The notes: generated by a model not told the origin, from the letters alone. A DNA stretch of 64,000 bases from Halobacillus salinarum (GCF_022919095.1 NZ_CP095073.1:2480001-2544000), one strand, 5' to 3'. Positions 8,633-16,797 are shown, counted from the first letter of the stretch. Numbers and translations: made by a program.

Positions 8633-8970
8633 ATGCAGAGAAGAGAAGTTTACATATTCTTTACCTTATTTAATCCTAACTTGACATGCATTTTATAATC
8701 ATCATTTATGCTGTATGTAAAGACAGCAGGAGGGGTATAGTGACTTCCTATCTGGAAAAACGTAAAGTCATTCATGCACTGCGTTCTTCGTGAATTCTGC
8801 TGATTACCTTTCTAATTTCAGGAAACAACTTGTTCAAAATTAAACATGAGCTGCTGACCATTTAACTCATCCAAGACTTTTTCATTCATTCTAAACACTA
8901 CGCGGCACATTGCTTTCATTAGCAGCTTATTCAGATTTAATGACACCCTATCAGAAAGGATGGTTGCTTG
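8633..8970. other. Intergenic region with little content
   Basis: About 340 bases between the ABC-2 operon terminator and the small membrane protein gene. It contains the TTGACA box, the possible 17-codon gene at 8740, and nothing else I can support. Confidence 0.5.
8740..8793 (+). CDS. possible 17-residue peptide gene
   Basis: GTG start placed 4-6 bases after the very strong AGGAGGGG; it reads a 17-codon basic peptide (VTSYLEKRKVIHALRSS). A TTGACA at 8682 could be part of a promoter, but its -10 is unclear. No family recognised. Could equally be a chance ribosome binding site in an intergenic region. Confidence 0.2.
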   Translation: MTSYLEKRKVIHALRSS

Positions 8971-9165
8971 ATGGATCGTACTTTAATAAAAAATTTTTAT
9001 TTGATCAGGGAATTACTCGGATACCAGCTATTATTTTTCTTTATTACCCTTGGCATCATGTATGATCAAATGCTGTTCATCATTATTGGCGGGTTATCGA
9101 TCCAGGCAGTACGCGTATTTATTACTAATGATCCTATGCAAAAAGCAGGAGTCCCCTTTAAGTAA
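8971..9165 (+). CDS. small membrane protein, unknown function
   Basis: Sixty-four residues with two hydrophobic stretches, about 16-29 (LGYQLLFFFITLGI) and 31-48 (DQMLFIIIGGLSIQAV), so probably a hairpin in the membrane. ATG 8971 follows AAAGGA at 10 bases; a TTG directly before it is the alternative. A perfect terminator overlaps the stop codon, which supports a real transcription unit. No known family recognised. Confidence 0.55.
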   Translation: MDRTLIKNFYLIRELLGYQLLFFFITLGIMYDQMLFIIIGGLSIQAVRVFITNDPMQKAGVPFK

Positions 9166-9193
9166 GCTGCTGAAATTTTCAGCAGCTTTTTTA
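9164..9193 (+). terminator. Terminator after the small membrane protein
   Basis: Stem AAGCTGCTGAAA / TTTCAGCAGCTT with a tight loop, followed by TTTTTAT. Confidence 0.9.
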
Positions 9194-9263
9194 TGTGCCC
9201 AATACACTTTTACCTAGTTTGCATAAAGTGGTATTGGATAGCTAGAAGGGAGGTTTTTGTGTA

Positions 9264-9688
9264 ATGGCGCAATTGCCTAAATTGTTTGATGATGCTTTTT
9301 ATGATTTTGTCAGATCGATTGATTCCTATTTTGAGAAATCAATTAAACAATTGAACCGCTTCTTTGAAGATCATACTTTCCCTGTAGATATGTACGAAAC
9401 GGAAACTGAATTGGTCATAGAGGCAAAACTTCCGGATTATGAAAAGGAGCAAATTCATGTCAGCTTTCTTGGGACAGGGTGCGGATTATTGTAGAAGATT
9501 CTAAAATAACCGAATACGTGAATGAAAGCAGCAGCACATCTAATAAACAACAATCGCTGCAGAGGATGGAAAGATTTATTACGCTGCCTTTTATTATTTC
9601 AGAATCGAAAACTCACGTATCCTATACGAATGGTGTATTAAGAATCGTTACACCTAACCATCATCCTCGTGGACGCTATATTGAATAA
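9264..9688 (+). pseudogene. Hsp20 / alpha-crystallin small heat-shock protein, frameshifted
   Basis: ATP-independent chaperone of the cytoplasm. The first frame (9264-9494) reads MAQLPKLFDDAFYDFV and the start of the crystallin domain (FPVDMYETETELVIEAKLPDY). At the GGG run 9471-9473 the reading must shift by one base: the downstream frame reads D-R-V-R-I-I-V-E-D and runs to the TAA at 9688 with a late LRIVTP motif close to the family's IxI/V tail. Restoring one G in that run gives about 141 residues without a stop, the normal Hsp20 length. So the observed sequence lacks one base, by mutation or by sequencing error. The start has GGGAGG upstream; a terminator follows. If truly frameshifted the product would lose most of the crystallin domain. 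Confidence 0.8.
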
Positions 9689-9693
9689 AGGCA

Positions 9694-9731
9694 AAAAAAG
9701 AAAGGGCATAAAGATACACCCTTTCTTTTTT
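9694..9731. terminator. Bidirectional terminator, hsp20 / aldo-keto reductase
   Basis: Thirteen-pair stem AAAAAAGAAAGGG / CCCTTTCTTTTTT with a 12-base loop between two convergent genes. The A and T arms supply a T tract in both directions. Confidence 0.85.
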
Positions 9732-9740
9732 ATTTTATTG

Positions 9741-10721
9741 CTACAAGTTAACTCCGCTCATATCAGGGTAACGAGCCCCGGATGCAACATTTTTTGGAGA
9801 AACCTGATCAATTCGCTCCAAGTCCTCCTTAGTCAGAGTGACATTTAAGGAACTTATATTTTCCTTTAAATAGCTTCTTCGTTTTGTACCGGGTATGGGG
9901 ACGATGTCATCTCCTTGAGCGAGCAGCCAAGCGATGGCTAACTGAGAGGGATGACAATCTTTCTCTTCAGCTAATTTTTCAATATCTTCTACAAGGTTTA
10001 AGTTTTTTTGAAAGTTTTCTCCCTGAAAACGAGGAGAGTGTCTTCTGAAATCATCTTCGGCTAAATCCTCAAACTTTTTGATTTGACCAGTTAGAAAACC
10101 TCGTCCAAGCGGACTGTAAGGCACAAAACCAATGCCAAGTTCTCTGCATGCCGGCAGAATTTCTTCTTCCACATCTCTGCTCCATAAGGAATATTCCGTT
10201 TGAAGCGCAGTAATTGGATGTTCCTTGTGTGCCTTTCGTACTGTATCTGCAGCAGCTTCTGACATGCCTAAGTAACGGACTTTTCCTTCTTTCACCAGAT
10301 CTGCCATCGCCCCAATCGTTTCTTCTATCGGTACATCTGGATCCACCCGGTGCTGATAGTATAAATCAATATGGTCGACACCCAACCGCTTTAAACTATT
10401 ATCACAAGATTGTTTAACATAATCCGGCCTGCCGTTCACGCCTAGAAAAGAACCGTCTTCACTCCGTACATTTCCAAACTTGGTCGCTAGCACCACCTGG
10501 TTGCGGCGGTGTCTAATCGCCCTGCCAACCAATTTCTCGTTGTCACCGATGCCATACATATCAGCCGTATCCAGGAAAGTAACTCCTAGTTCCAGTGCAT
10601 AATCAATTGTTTTCAAAGATTCCTCATCATCTCTCCCACTGTAAAAATCAGACATTCCCATACAGCCTAACCCTATTGACGACACTTCAAGACCTTGTTG
10701 TCCCAACTTTCTTTTTTGCAC
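9741..10721 (-). CDS. aldo/keto reductase
   Basis: NADP(H)-dependent oxidoreductase of 326 residues with the TIM-barrel AKR signature. The catalytic tetrad is visible: D51 and Y56 (FLDTADMYG), K81 (ATKFG), H124 (YYQHRVD). The cofactor-binding C-terminal part has [14 protein letters not shown]. It resembles the AKR13/YakC-like group acting on small aldehydes; the natural substrate is not readable. It is transcribed alone, divergently from the GntP-type permease, with about 290 bases between the two starts. The start is ATG 10721 with AAGGATG upstream. Confidence 0.85.
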   Translation of the reverse strand: MQKRKLGQQGLEVSSIGLGCMGMSDFYSGRDDEESLKTIDYALELGVTFLDTADMYGIGDNEKLVGRAIRHRRNQVVLATKFGNVRSEDGSFLGVNGRPDYVKQSCDNSLKRLGVDHIDLYYQHRVDPDVPIEETIGAMADLVKEGKVRYLGMSEAAADTVRKAHKEHPITALQTEYSLWSRDVEEEILPACRELGIGFVPYSPLGRGFLTGQIKKFEDLAEDDFRRHSPRFQGENFQKNLNLVEDIEKLAEEKDCHPSQLAIAWLLAQGDDIVPIPGTKRRSYLKENISSLNVTLTKEDLERIDQVSPKNVASGARYPDMSGVNL

Positions 10722-10795
10722 GCTTTCACATCCTTGTTCAATAGAATAGCCGTGACGAACTTTCCATTTCTTACAAGTAAAGTGTACCTAATTAA

Positions 10796-10811
10796 GTTAG
10801 AATCTTCTAAC
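10796..10811. promoter_or_regulatory. Palindrome between aldo-keto reductase and gntP-type gene
   Basis: Perfect inverted repeat GTTAGAA-TC-TTCTAAC in the divergent intergenic region; a candidate operator for one or both genes. No matching regulator is adjacent. Confidence 0.4.
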
Positions 10812-10879
10812 AATATGCTGTAAGACTCTAAATAAGATTCTTCCACAGATGGAGCAGAATTACGAAAACTTCCATTTGA

Positions 10880-10911
10880 AGAGGCTCTATAAGCAGAGGC
10901 TCTCTTTTTTT
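10880..10911 (+). terminator. Hairpin with T tract in the leader of the gntP-type gene
   Basis: Two direct copies of AGAGGCTCT, six bases apart, can pair with each other over 9 positions (one G-G mismatch); CTTTTTTT follows. There is no plus-strand gene ending nearby, so this reads as a leader terminator or attenuator upstream of the permease. Confidence 0.45.
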
Positions 10912-11015
10912 GGAAGGAGCTATATAATAAACGGGAAGAAGAAAAAATGTTTGGTAAACTTTCTTTTAAGGAAAGGGAATCCAATAAATATGATTTTCTT
11001 AGGAGTGATTGTAGT

Positions 11016-12371
11016 ATGGATGGTCCAGGTTTATTACTTATCATTGTTCTTGGTGTAGCATTTATCATTATAGCAACAGCGAAGTTTAATCTTCACCCTT
11101 TTTTATCGCTGCTTATCGCTTCATTCGCAATAGGGATTGTAGCTGGTCTTCCTTTAAACGATGTAGTGAAAGCGGTTAATTCAGGTTTCGGAGATTTAAT
11201 GGGTGGCATTGGCTTAGTCATCGTTTTTGGAACCATTATTGGCGTTATTCTCGAGAAGTCCGGTGCGGCTTTGCGCATGGCTGAAGTTGTGTTAAGAATA
11301 GTTGGAGAGAAACGGCCGCAGCTTGCCATGAGTGTCATCGGGAGCATCGTCAGCATCCCTGTGTTCTGCGACTCGGGATATGTCATATTGTCTTCCTTAA
11401 AAAAAGCAATCGCAAAAAGAGCGAAAGTTACGATTGCATCAATGGCGATTGCTTTGTCCACAGGTCTCTTTGCCACGCACACACTCGTTCCGCCAACACC
11501 GGGACCTATTGCAGCAGCAGGAAATATTGGTGCTGAAAATTACTTAGGTACAGTCATCCTGTTTGGCTTCATCGTATCCATACCGGCAATTATCGTAGGT
11601 TATATTTGGGCCATAAAAGCGGGGAAACATATTCATATTGACGAAGAAAACGAAGAAGAAGGAGATTATGAGGAAGTAATCAGTCAATTCGGAGAAATGC
11701 CTTCTACCGTTAAATCATTTGCGCCGATTCTCACTCCAATACTGCTAATCGGTTTTAGTTCTATCATTAATTTTGCAGGTTGGTCGGGTGCCGTGTTTAC
11801 ATTATTTCAATTCCTTGGTTCACCTGTCGTTGCGCTGTTAACAGGGGTGCTGTTTTCTTTATTACTCCTGCCTAAATTTGATGAAGAAACATTAAATAAC
11901 TGGATAGGTGTCGGATTAAAGGATGCAGCTCCGATCTTATTGATCACGGGTGCAGGTGGTGCTTTTGGTTCGGTAATAAGTGCCACACCAGTAGCTGAGC
12001 TCATTAAAAGCATTTCAAACAACGATTTCGTTACAGGATCCCTGTTTATCTTTATTCCCTTTATCATTGCTGCAGCATTAAAGAGCGCTCAAGGATCTTC
12101 AACCGCTGCTATTGTAATCACGTCCACATTGATTGCTCCATTACTCTCTCAAGTAGGTATTGATGGAGCCGTACCTCTTGCATTAGTAGTCATGTCTGTT
12201 GGGGCAGGAGCAATGGTCGTTTCTCATGTGAACGACAGTTACTTCTGGGTGGTGAAGGAATTCAGCGGCTTATCCATTACTCAAGCTTACAAAGCACAAA
12301 CAGTGGGTACTCTTCTGCAGGGAATAACAGCCATCATTATTACTGCGGCATTATGGTACATTTTCGTATAA
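11016..12371 (+). CDS. GntP-family gluconate/organic acid:H+ symporter
   Basis: Membrane permease of about 451 residues with 12-14 helices. It begins MDGPGLLLIIVLGVAFIIIA and carries the GntP-family regions FGTIIGVILEKSGAA, FCDSGYVIL, HTLVPPTPGP, AAALKSAQGSSTAAIV and SHVNDSYFWVVKEF. Substrates in the family are gluconate, fructuronate, glycerate and similar acids. I start it at ATG 11016 because TTAGGAGTG precedes it at 8 bases; an earlier in-frame ATG has no good site and would add a polar tail atypical for the family. gndA and rpiA, which use 6-phosphogluconate and pentose phosphates, lie 7-9 kb downstream, compatible with gluconate use, but no gluconokinase is seen here. Monocistronic, ended by a terminator. 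Confidence 0.85.
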   Translation: MDGPGLLLIIVLGVAFIIIATAKFNLHPFLSLLIASFAIGIVAGLPLNDVVKAVNSGFGDLMGGIGLVIVFGTIIGVILEKSGAALRMAEVVLRIVGEKRPQLAMSVIGSIVSIPVFCDSGYVILSSLKKAIAKRAKVTIASMAIALSTGLFATHTLVPPTPGPIAAAGNIGAENYLGTVILFGFIVSIPAIIVGYIWAIKAGKHIHIDEENEEEGDYEEVISQFGEMPSTVKSFAPILTPILLIGFSSIINFAGWSGAVFTLFQFLGSPVVALLTGVLFSLLLLPKFDEETLNNWIGVGLKDAAPILLITGAGGAFGSVISATPVAELIKSISNNDFVTGSLFIFIPFIIAAALKSAQGSSTAAIVITSTLIAPLLSQVGIDGAVPLALVVMSVGAGAMVVSHVNDSYFWVVKEFSGLSITQAYKAQTVGTLLQGITAIIITAALWYIFV

Positions 12372-12380
12372 CGGTGAATA

Positions 12381-12415
12381 GAACGGGTTTGGTTGGCCAA
12401 ATCCGTTCTTTTTTA
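12381..12415 (+). terminator. Terminator after the GntP-type gene
   Basis: Stem GAACGGGTTTGG / CCAAATCCGTTC (one G-T pair), loop TTGG, then TTTTTT. Confidence 0.9.
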
Positions 12416-12657
12416 ATTCCATTTCTTCATTAATAAAGGTGTAGGGCAAAACTTTCTAATCAGGTCATTCGTCTATGTAGTAACTTCAATATCAACCTTA
12501 CTAACGTACGACAAAGAAGGTAAGGGGAGGAGGTAACTATCTCAGGAGTCTGCAAAAAAGAAATAATACAAAATAATTACAAAAAAGTTACAAAAATACG
12601 TTTTATTGTAATGTTTCTGGGTAATAAGAAACATGTGAAAACTATTAGGAGGTTTTT

Positions 12658-13245
12658 ATGTTTAGAAAATTGTCAGCAGTACTTATCGCATGTGTAGTGT
12701 TTACAACGTTACATACCTCAGTTTTTGCAGAAAATCATGGAGAACCCCCGGTGACAGATTTGGAGCAGAAGTTCAAGGACTTAGTGAAGCTGGAATATGG
12801 GGATCATTATCAAGTGAAGAAATATGATTCTATCGAGAGAATCGAGGAAGAGTTTAAGAGCATCATGGTCTGGCCCCTGGCAGATTATTATGTAGATAAA
12901 ATCTTTTATGAAAAAGAGAGGAAGTTATATTTAAGAGCAATTGATGGACCGTTTCTACATGATATTGATAGGAGCAAGGATTATCAGCTGGAAAAAATAA
13001 ATGACGGCCACTATAAGCTGACTCAGGAACAGGATTCTGGAGTCACCTTGACGATTGACTACAGCTATGAAGCAGGGAAATGGGTTTTCTCAAACCGGAT
13101 GAATATTATTGGCTCGAATGAGGGAGGAGAACTTCCCGATACAGCCACTTCACTGCCGCTGGCTATGGCTATTGGCGGAGTACTCATGGCGGGAGGATTG
13201 GTTCTGTTAGCTTTAAGCAGAAGGCAAACTATTAAAAAATGCTAG
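12658..13245 (+). CDS. cell-wall-anchored secreted protein with LPDTA sorting signal
   Basis: 195 residues. Residues 1-24 are a signal peptide (basic MFRK, hydrophobic core, SVFA cleavage site). The middle (25-155) is a charged globular region of unknown fold. The C-terminus has LPDTA (about 160-164), a hydrophobic span (SLPLAMAIGGVLMAGGLVLLAL) and the basic tail SRRQTIKKC, the three parts of a sortase signal. LPDTA/LPDTS-type signals are read by class D sortases such as B. subtilis YhcS, so covalent attachment to peptidoglycan is expected; no sortase gene is in this window. ATG follows AGGAGGTTTTT. It is convergent with a secreted protein across an inverted repeat. Confidence 0.75.
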   Translation: MFRKLSAVLIACVVFTTLHTSVFAENHGEPPVTDLEQKFKDLVKLEYGDHYQVKKYDSIERIEEEFKSIMVWPLADYYVDKIFYEKERKLYLRAIDGPFLHDIDRSKDYQLEKINDGHYKLTQEQDSGVTLTIDYSYEAGKWVFSNRMNIIGSNEGGELPDTATSLPLAMAIGGVLMAGGLVLLALSRRQTIKKC

Positions 13246-13261
13246 ATTTTTATTAAATACT

Positions 13262-13298
13262 TATGAGCAAGCTTATGTAAAAAATAAGCTTGCTCATA
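13262..13298. terminator. Long inverted repeat between convergent secreted-protein genes
   Basis: Perfect 14-bp stem TATGAGCAAGCTTA / TAAGCTTGCTCATA with a 9-base loop. T tracts are weak in both directions, but its position between two convergent genes suggests a shared terminator. Confidence 0.65.
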
Positions 13299-13327
13299 TA
13301 AGTTTCAGAAACCTTTATTAAGATCTT

Positions 13328-13729
13328 TTAACTTGGCGGGGTATAAAGACTTCCATAACCATCTACATTCACATACCCTGTTAAATTTAGAGTGTAAGTT
13401 TCATAATTAGAAACGTAAACTGTTCCCTCATCCACTCTTTCTCCAGGAGGGTCTTCTGTTGGAGCGATCCTTCCTTCAGCGACAACATTGCCATCGCCAT
13501 CAGTAATACTCCAGGATAATATTCGAGGAACTACGCTTGCTCCCGTATTGTTTTTAACATAATATTCAATTTTACCTTCTGTGACATAAATAGGGTCTGT
13601 ATACACGACCTTATCATTTTCAGAGAGTATTACGTTTTCGTAATTACTATAAGCTGCTTTGACTATTCCTGAATAACTGAATGCAAAAGCCAATGCTAAA
13701 GCTAAACTAAGGGGTATTTTTCTAACCAT
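13328..13729 (-). CDS. secreted protein of unknown function
   Basis: About 133 residues beginning MVRKIPLSLALALAFAFSYS, a clear signal peptide with probable cleavage after IVKA. The mature part is about 110 residues, rich in beta-prone segments (VVYTDPIYVTEGKIEYYVKN, WSITDGDGNVVAEG), suggesting a small extracellular beta-sandwich. No cysteines or sorting signal, so released to the medium or loosely wall-bound. I use ATG 13729 rather than an upstream start, because AAAGGTGTG lies 6 bases before it. Followed downstream by the long inverted repeat, and preceded by another secreted protein on the same strand 159 bases upstream. Family not recognised. Confidence 0.6.
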   Translation of the reverse strand: MVRKIPLSLALALAFAFSYSGIVKAAYSNYENVILSENDKVVYTDPIYVTEGKIEYYVKNNTGASVVPRILSWSITDGDGNVVAEGRIAPTEDPPGERVDEGTVYVSNYETYTLNLTGYVNVDGYGSLYTPPS

Positions 13730-13887
13730 TGATTCACACCTTTCGTTTTTATTTTCTGGATTACTTAAAGCGCTTACATAATCCATATCCTAAAAGATTA
13801 ATAATGAAACACGAGAGAAACCTGGATTAATCATCTGATAAAAGAAATCTTTATTCATCCTTTTATTAAAAGGCAATTTATAAAATT

Positions 13888-15243
13888 TTATTTTATTGAA
13901 AATTCTTCTTTTCTCAGCAGGTCCTCAGGAGTTTTACCAATCGAACTGTGATGGAAATAATCCCTGATCTTACCGTCTGTTAAGTAGTTGGTCAGGGCAA
14001 CCATCGACATCCCTTGGTCGAGTGCTAGATAAGCTTGTGTAACTTCTCCTGTTTTAACATTGACTGAATCGTGGTAGCCATATTCTCCGTAAGTACCTAA
14101 CGCCCTTAAGACAAATAAATTCTTAAATGCCTGAAACGGAGCATATTCCATTGCTAAGAAGGTGGCATGAGGAGTTACGATTCCATTTGATTCGTATCCG
14201 TCCATTCCTAAAGGTGCGGCCCCTAATGCTGAATATCCGTCCGGGGTTGCTGTAGGCGAAAGTCCCCATGCTGGATAACCCTGCTCTTTAGCATATTCAA
14301 TCTGGAGGTCAACATAGCGGTCATTATTCAAGCCAAGTCCGTCTTTACCTAATTCTTTCTCTTTCAATACCAGTCCTGGCATGAGAGCTTCAAACATGCT
14401 TCCACCCCAGCTAGGTACAAATTTTTTCCCCTTATAGCTGTAATGGCCTTCAAAAACCTCAACACCATCATACGTTTTCGTTACTCCTTCCGGCTGTTGG
14501 GACTGCCAATCCCAGCTCTCCGGCATAGTACGGTACATTTTCCACCAGTGTTCTTTCGGGACGTCCCCTTTCCCGATGGCAATATAACTCGCTACCCGCG
14601 GTTCCGTGTAGAAAGCTCCGTAGTGATGTTCTGTAACACTGCCTTTTTCTACGTCATAACCTCCATACATCTGACCGACTTCAGGGTCATAGAGCTTGCT
14701 GTAATCCATTGCCTCAACCAGCTGATCCGTCTTGTTAGAAAGGCTTGGATAGGCTTCGCCTGCGACAATTAACCCTGCAGATAACCAGCCGTTATCAACG
14801 GTAGAAATAAACTGTCCCCAATCTGTCTTTAATGAAGCATCATCCGTGTAGTACCAGTTGTAAAATAAGCCATTCCACTTTTTCATGTCTTCTAACGTAC
14901 TAAGGGTTGTATCAATTCTAGATACAGCTTCCTTTTTACTTATTTGGCCTAATGTTTCAGCTGAAACCGTACTCATAAGATACATCCCAATATTGGTAGG
15001 GGAGGTGTATTTCTTTCCATTCCAGCTGCCATTTTCTTTTCTTACCTCATCGTAGGTGAGACCAGTTTCTTCGTCGGTGAAATCTTCAAAATACTTGTAG
15101 GTCTTTTTTGAAATCGCTTTCAAATGTTTAGAAAAAATAAATTCCTTCTTATGACTTGAGGAGTGGGCAGAGGAAACGGAAGGAAGACTAAAGCTAATCA
15201 TGAATACTAAAGCAGCCAGCAGACAGACAATTTTCTTAATCAT
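13888..15243 (-). CDS. secreted glucoamylase-domain (GH144-like) glycoside hydrolase
   Basis: 451 residues with signal peptide (MIKKIVCLLAALVF..., cleavage after SSA near residue 26). The remainder matches the glycoamylase-like (PF10091) (alpha/alpha)6 barrel: TSPTNIGMYLMSTVSAETLG, TVDNGWLSAGLIV, YGAFYTEPRVASYIAIG, WGGSMFEALMP, WGLSPTATPDGYSALGAAPLG and YAPFQAFKNL. Characterised members (GH144) are endo-beta-1,2-glucanases; other PF10091 proteins differ, so the linkage is inferred. It is secreted and probably feeds on environmental or microbial beta-glucan. Two LacI-type palindromes and a SigA promoter lie upstream. The LPDTA protein and a second secreted protein are neighbours; no transporter for the released oligosaccharide is adjacent. 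RBS is GAAAGGAAG. Confidence 0.8.
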   Translation of the reverse strand: MIKKIVCLLAALVFMISFSLPSVSSAHSSSHKKEFIFSKHLKAISKKTYKYFEDFTDEETGLTYDEVRKENGSWNGKKYTSPTNIGMYLMSTVSAETLGQISKKEAVSRIDTTLSTLEDMKKWNGLFYNWYYTDDASLKTDWGQFISTVDNGWLSAGLIVAGEAYPSLSNKTDQLVEAMDYSKLYDPEVGQMYGGYDVEKGSVTEHHYGAFYTEPRVASYIAIGKGDVPKEHWWKMYRTMPESWDWQSQQPEGVTKTYDGVEVFEGHYSYKGKKFVPSWGGSMFEALMPGLVLKEKELGKDGLGLNNDRYVDLQIEYAKEQGYPAWGLSPTATPDGYSALGAAPLGMDGYESNGIVTPHATFLAMEYAPFQAFKNLFVLRALGTYGEYGYHDSVNVKTGEVTQAYLALDQGMSMVALTNYLTDGKIRDYFHHSSIGKTPEDLLRKEEFSIK

Positions 15244-15266
15244 TCACACTTCCTTTCTAATAGTAG

Positions 15267-15278
15267 TGAAACGTTTCA
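15267..15278 (-). promoter_or_regulatory. LacI-type operator at the GH144-like gene start site
   Basis: Perfect palindrome TGAAACGTTTCA with the central CG of LacI-family operators. It begins about 6 bases after the -10 box, so it covers the transcription start. Confidence 0.6.
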
Positions 15279-15283
15279 ATAAA

Positions 15284-15312
15284 AGTGTACTAAAAATAGT
15301 AGAGAGCGTAAA
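15284..15312 (-). promoter_or_regulatory. SigA promoter of the GH144-like gene
   Basis: Minus strand TTTACG (15307-15312), 17-bp spacer, TACACT (15284-15289). Confidence 0.5.
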
Positions 15313-15398
15313 CATATTAATCAGAAAATTGCCAAAATGATAACAATAGTCTACATTTTATGAGGGTTAATGTATTAAATAAGACAATAGTGCTAGGG

Positions 15399-15410
15399 AG
15401 AAACGTTTCT
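15399..15410. promoter_or_regulatory. Second LacI-type operator upstream of the GH144-like gene
   Basis: Palindrome AGAAACGTTTCT, same GAAACGTTTC core as the operator at 15267, with centres 132 bp apart. Paired sites at such distance allow looping by a tetrameric LacI-family repressor. Confidence 0.55.
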
Positions 15411-15472
15411 ATAAACTTGATCTTTTCTAATCCATTTAAGTGAACGTAATGAAAGAAAAGGAATATAGGAAA

Positions 15473-15530
15473 GAAGGAATGATCGAACAATCAGATCACC
15501 AGGGGAGGCCGCTAATTGAACCATTCCTTC
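15473..15530. repeat. Inverted repeat of unknown role
   Basis: GAAGGAATG and CATTCCTTC, 40 bases apart. No T tract follows in either direction. The rest of the 15290-15657 stretch holds no gene I can support. Confidence 0.35.
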
Positions 15531-15657
15531 CTTCTATGATGTAAGTATACCAGAACGTTTGTTCTTATATAAGGGGTTTTATGAAATCTTAAGAAATTAT
15601 CCATCTTGTAATAAAGTAAGTATTGCTCAAAATTTATTTGTTTCATTGCCTGAAAAT

Positions 15658-15671
15658 ATTCATTAATGAAT
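15658..15671. promoter_or_regulatory. Palindrome upstream of the ArsR-type regulator
   Basis: Perfect 14-bp palindrome ATTCATTAATGAAT, 70 bases before the regulator start; candidate autoregulatory operator. Confidence 0.4.
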
Positions 15672-15693
15672 CCTTAATAATTCTATTTATATT

Positions 15694-15706
15694 GAATTAT
15701 TAATTC
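15694..15706. promoter_or_regulatory. Second palindrome upstream of the ArsR-type regulator
   Basis: Perfect inverted repeat GAATTA-T-TAATTC, 35 bases before the start codon. ArsR-family repressors bind AT-rich dyads of this size near their own promoters. Confidence 0.45.
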
Positions 15707-15740
15707 TAATTTTATAGAATAAATATAAGGAGGAGATCTA

Positions 15741-16787
15741 ATGGATGTTTATTCTATGAAAACAAAAGAAAGAGAAACCTACCATATAGAACTGAAAAGT
15801 TCTCTCTTGTGGGAGGCTGCCCTTGGAATAGCAGCGTTTACCAATGAGAGGCTTATTGAAACGCTTGATTTGGAAAAAAAGGAACGAAAGAAAATAAAAG
15901 ATTCTTTATCCCAGTCTTTGAAAGAAAAATTAGATGAGGTAAAATCAACCAACACATGGAAAGCTATACTCCAATTATTACATCAAGAAGACTTTTCCGA
16001 CCTGTCTGCGTTTCAAGCCTACGTGAAAAATCTTCCATCAGAAGAGTTTAAAAGGATAGCCATTCCTCATTTGGGTCGAGATCAAGAAGGATTGATTTCA
16101 GAGATGCTCGACGGATCAAAAGAGGCACTGAGAAAGCTGCAGGAATCAACAAAAAACAATTCATTCCTGCCTTCATACTTCTCTTTTATTTTCAATGCTG
16201 ATTTGGTTCAGGTAAAGAAGCATATTGTTGAAGTGATGAGTGAGTGGTATGAACAAGTGATTTCACCTGAAAAAGAAAGCTTGCAATCGATATTAGCCAG
16301 AGATTTAGCCGCGAAAAAAAGAATGCTTGAAAAGCTGCAGCCGGAAGCTTTTGTTCACTGGGCTACTGGAGGGATGGATTACAAGCCTGAGCCTGGAGTC
16401 TATTCGGTCATCATGATCCCGCAATATATCTACCGCCCTTGGAATGTGGAAGCTGATTTAGAAGGTGCCAAAGTTATTTATTATCCAGTTGCAAATGAAA
16501 GCATTACTCCTGATAACAAATATGTTCCCAATCAAATGCTCATACAACGGTACAAAGCTTTGGGAGATCAAAACCGATTAAAGATCTTAAAAATGCTCAC
16601 TGAAAAAGAACGTACTTTACATGAACTAACCGAAGAATTACTGCTGGGAAAAACTACCGTCCACCATCATTTAAAACTTCTAAAATCAGCACGATTAGTA
16701 TTCATAGAATCAAACCAGTACGTAGTAAATGCCAGAAACATAACCTCTTTACCTGAAGAACTTAAACAGTTTTTAGAACAAGAGTGA
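15741..16787 (+). CDS. ArsR-family regulator with long N-terminal domain
   Basis: 348 residues, far longer than a typical ArsR protein (about 100). Residues 265-345 are the winged helix: ALGDQNRLKILKMLTEKER, then TLHELTEELLLGKTTVHHHLKLLKSARLV as the HTH. The N-terminal about 250 residues are mostly helical and charged, resembling the DUF5937-type domain found in such regulators; they likely sense the effector. No metal-binding CxC is seen. The gene ends 10 bases before an MFS gene, so the two form an operon in which the regulator probably controls efflux in response to the exported compound. Two AT-rich palindromes upstream may be its operators. RBS AAGGAGGAG. Confidence 0.8.
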   Translation: MDVYSMKTKERETYHIELKSSLLWEAALGIAAFTNERLIETLDLEKKERKKIKDSLSQSLKEKLDEVKSTNTWKAILQLLHQEDFSDLSAFQAYVKNLPSEEFKRIAIPHLGRDQEGLISEMLDGSKEALRKLQESTKNNSFLPSYFSFIFNADLVQVKKHIVEVMSEWYEQVISPEKESLQSILARDLAAKKRMLEKLQPEAFVHWATGGMDYKPEPGVYSVIMIPQYIYRPWNVEADLEGAKVIYYPVANESITPDNKYVPNQMLIQRYKALGDQNRLKILKMLTEKERTLHELTEELLLGKTTVHHHLKLLKSARLVFIESNQYVVNARNITSLPEELKQFLEQE

Positions 16788-16797
16788 GGGCAGTTAT

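Noticed and set aside
10673-11068. 131-codon minus-strand frame overlapping both the aldo/keto reductase start and the gntP-type start
   Set aside because: Overlaps two real genes and their shared promoter region; no ribosome site.
15267-15278. Canonical cre at the GH144-like gene
   Set aside because: TGAAACGTTTCA is a 12-bp palindrome, two bases shorter than the cre frame, so a LacI-family operator is the better call; CcpA binding is not excluded.
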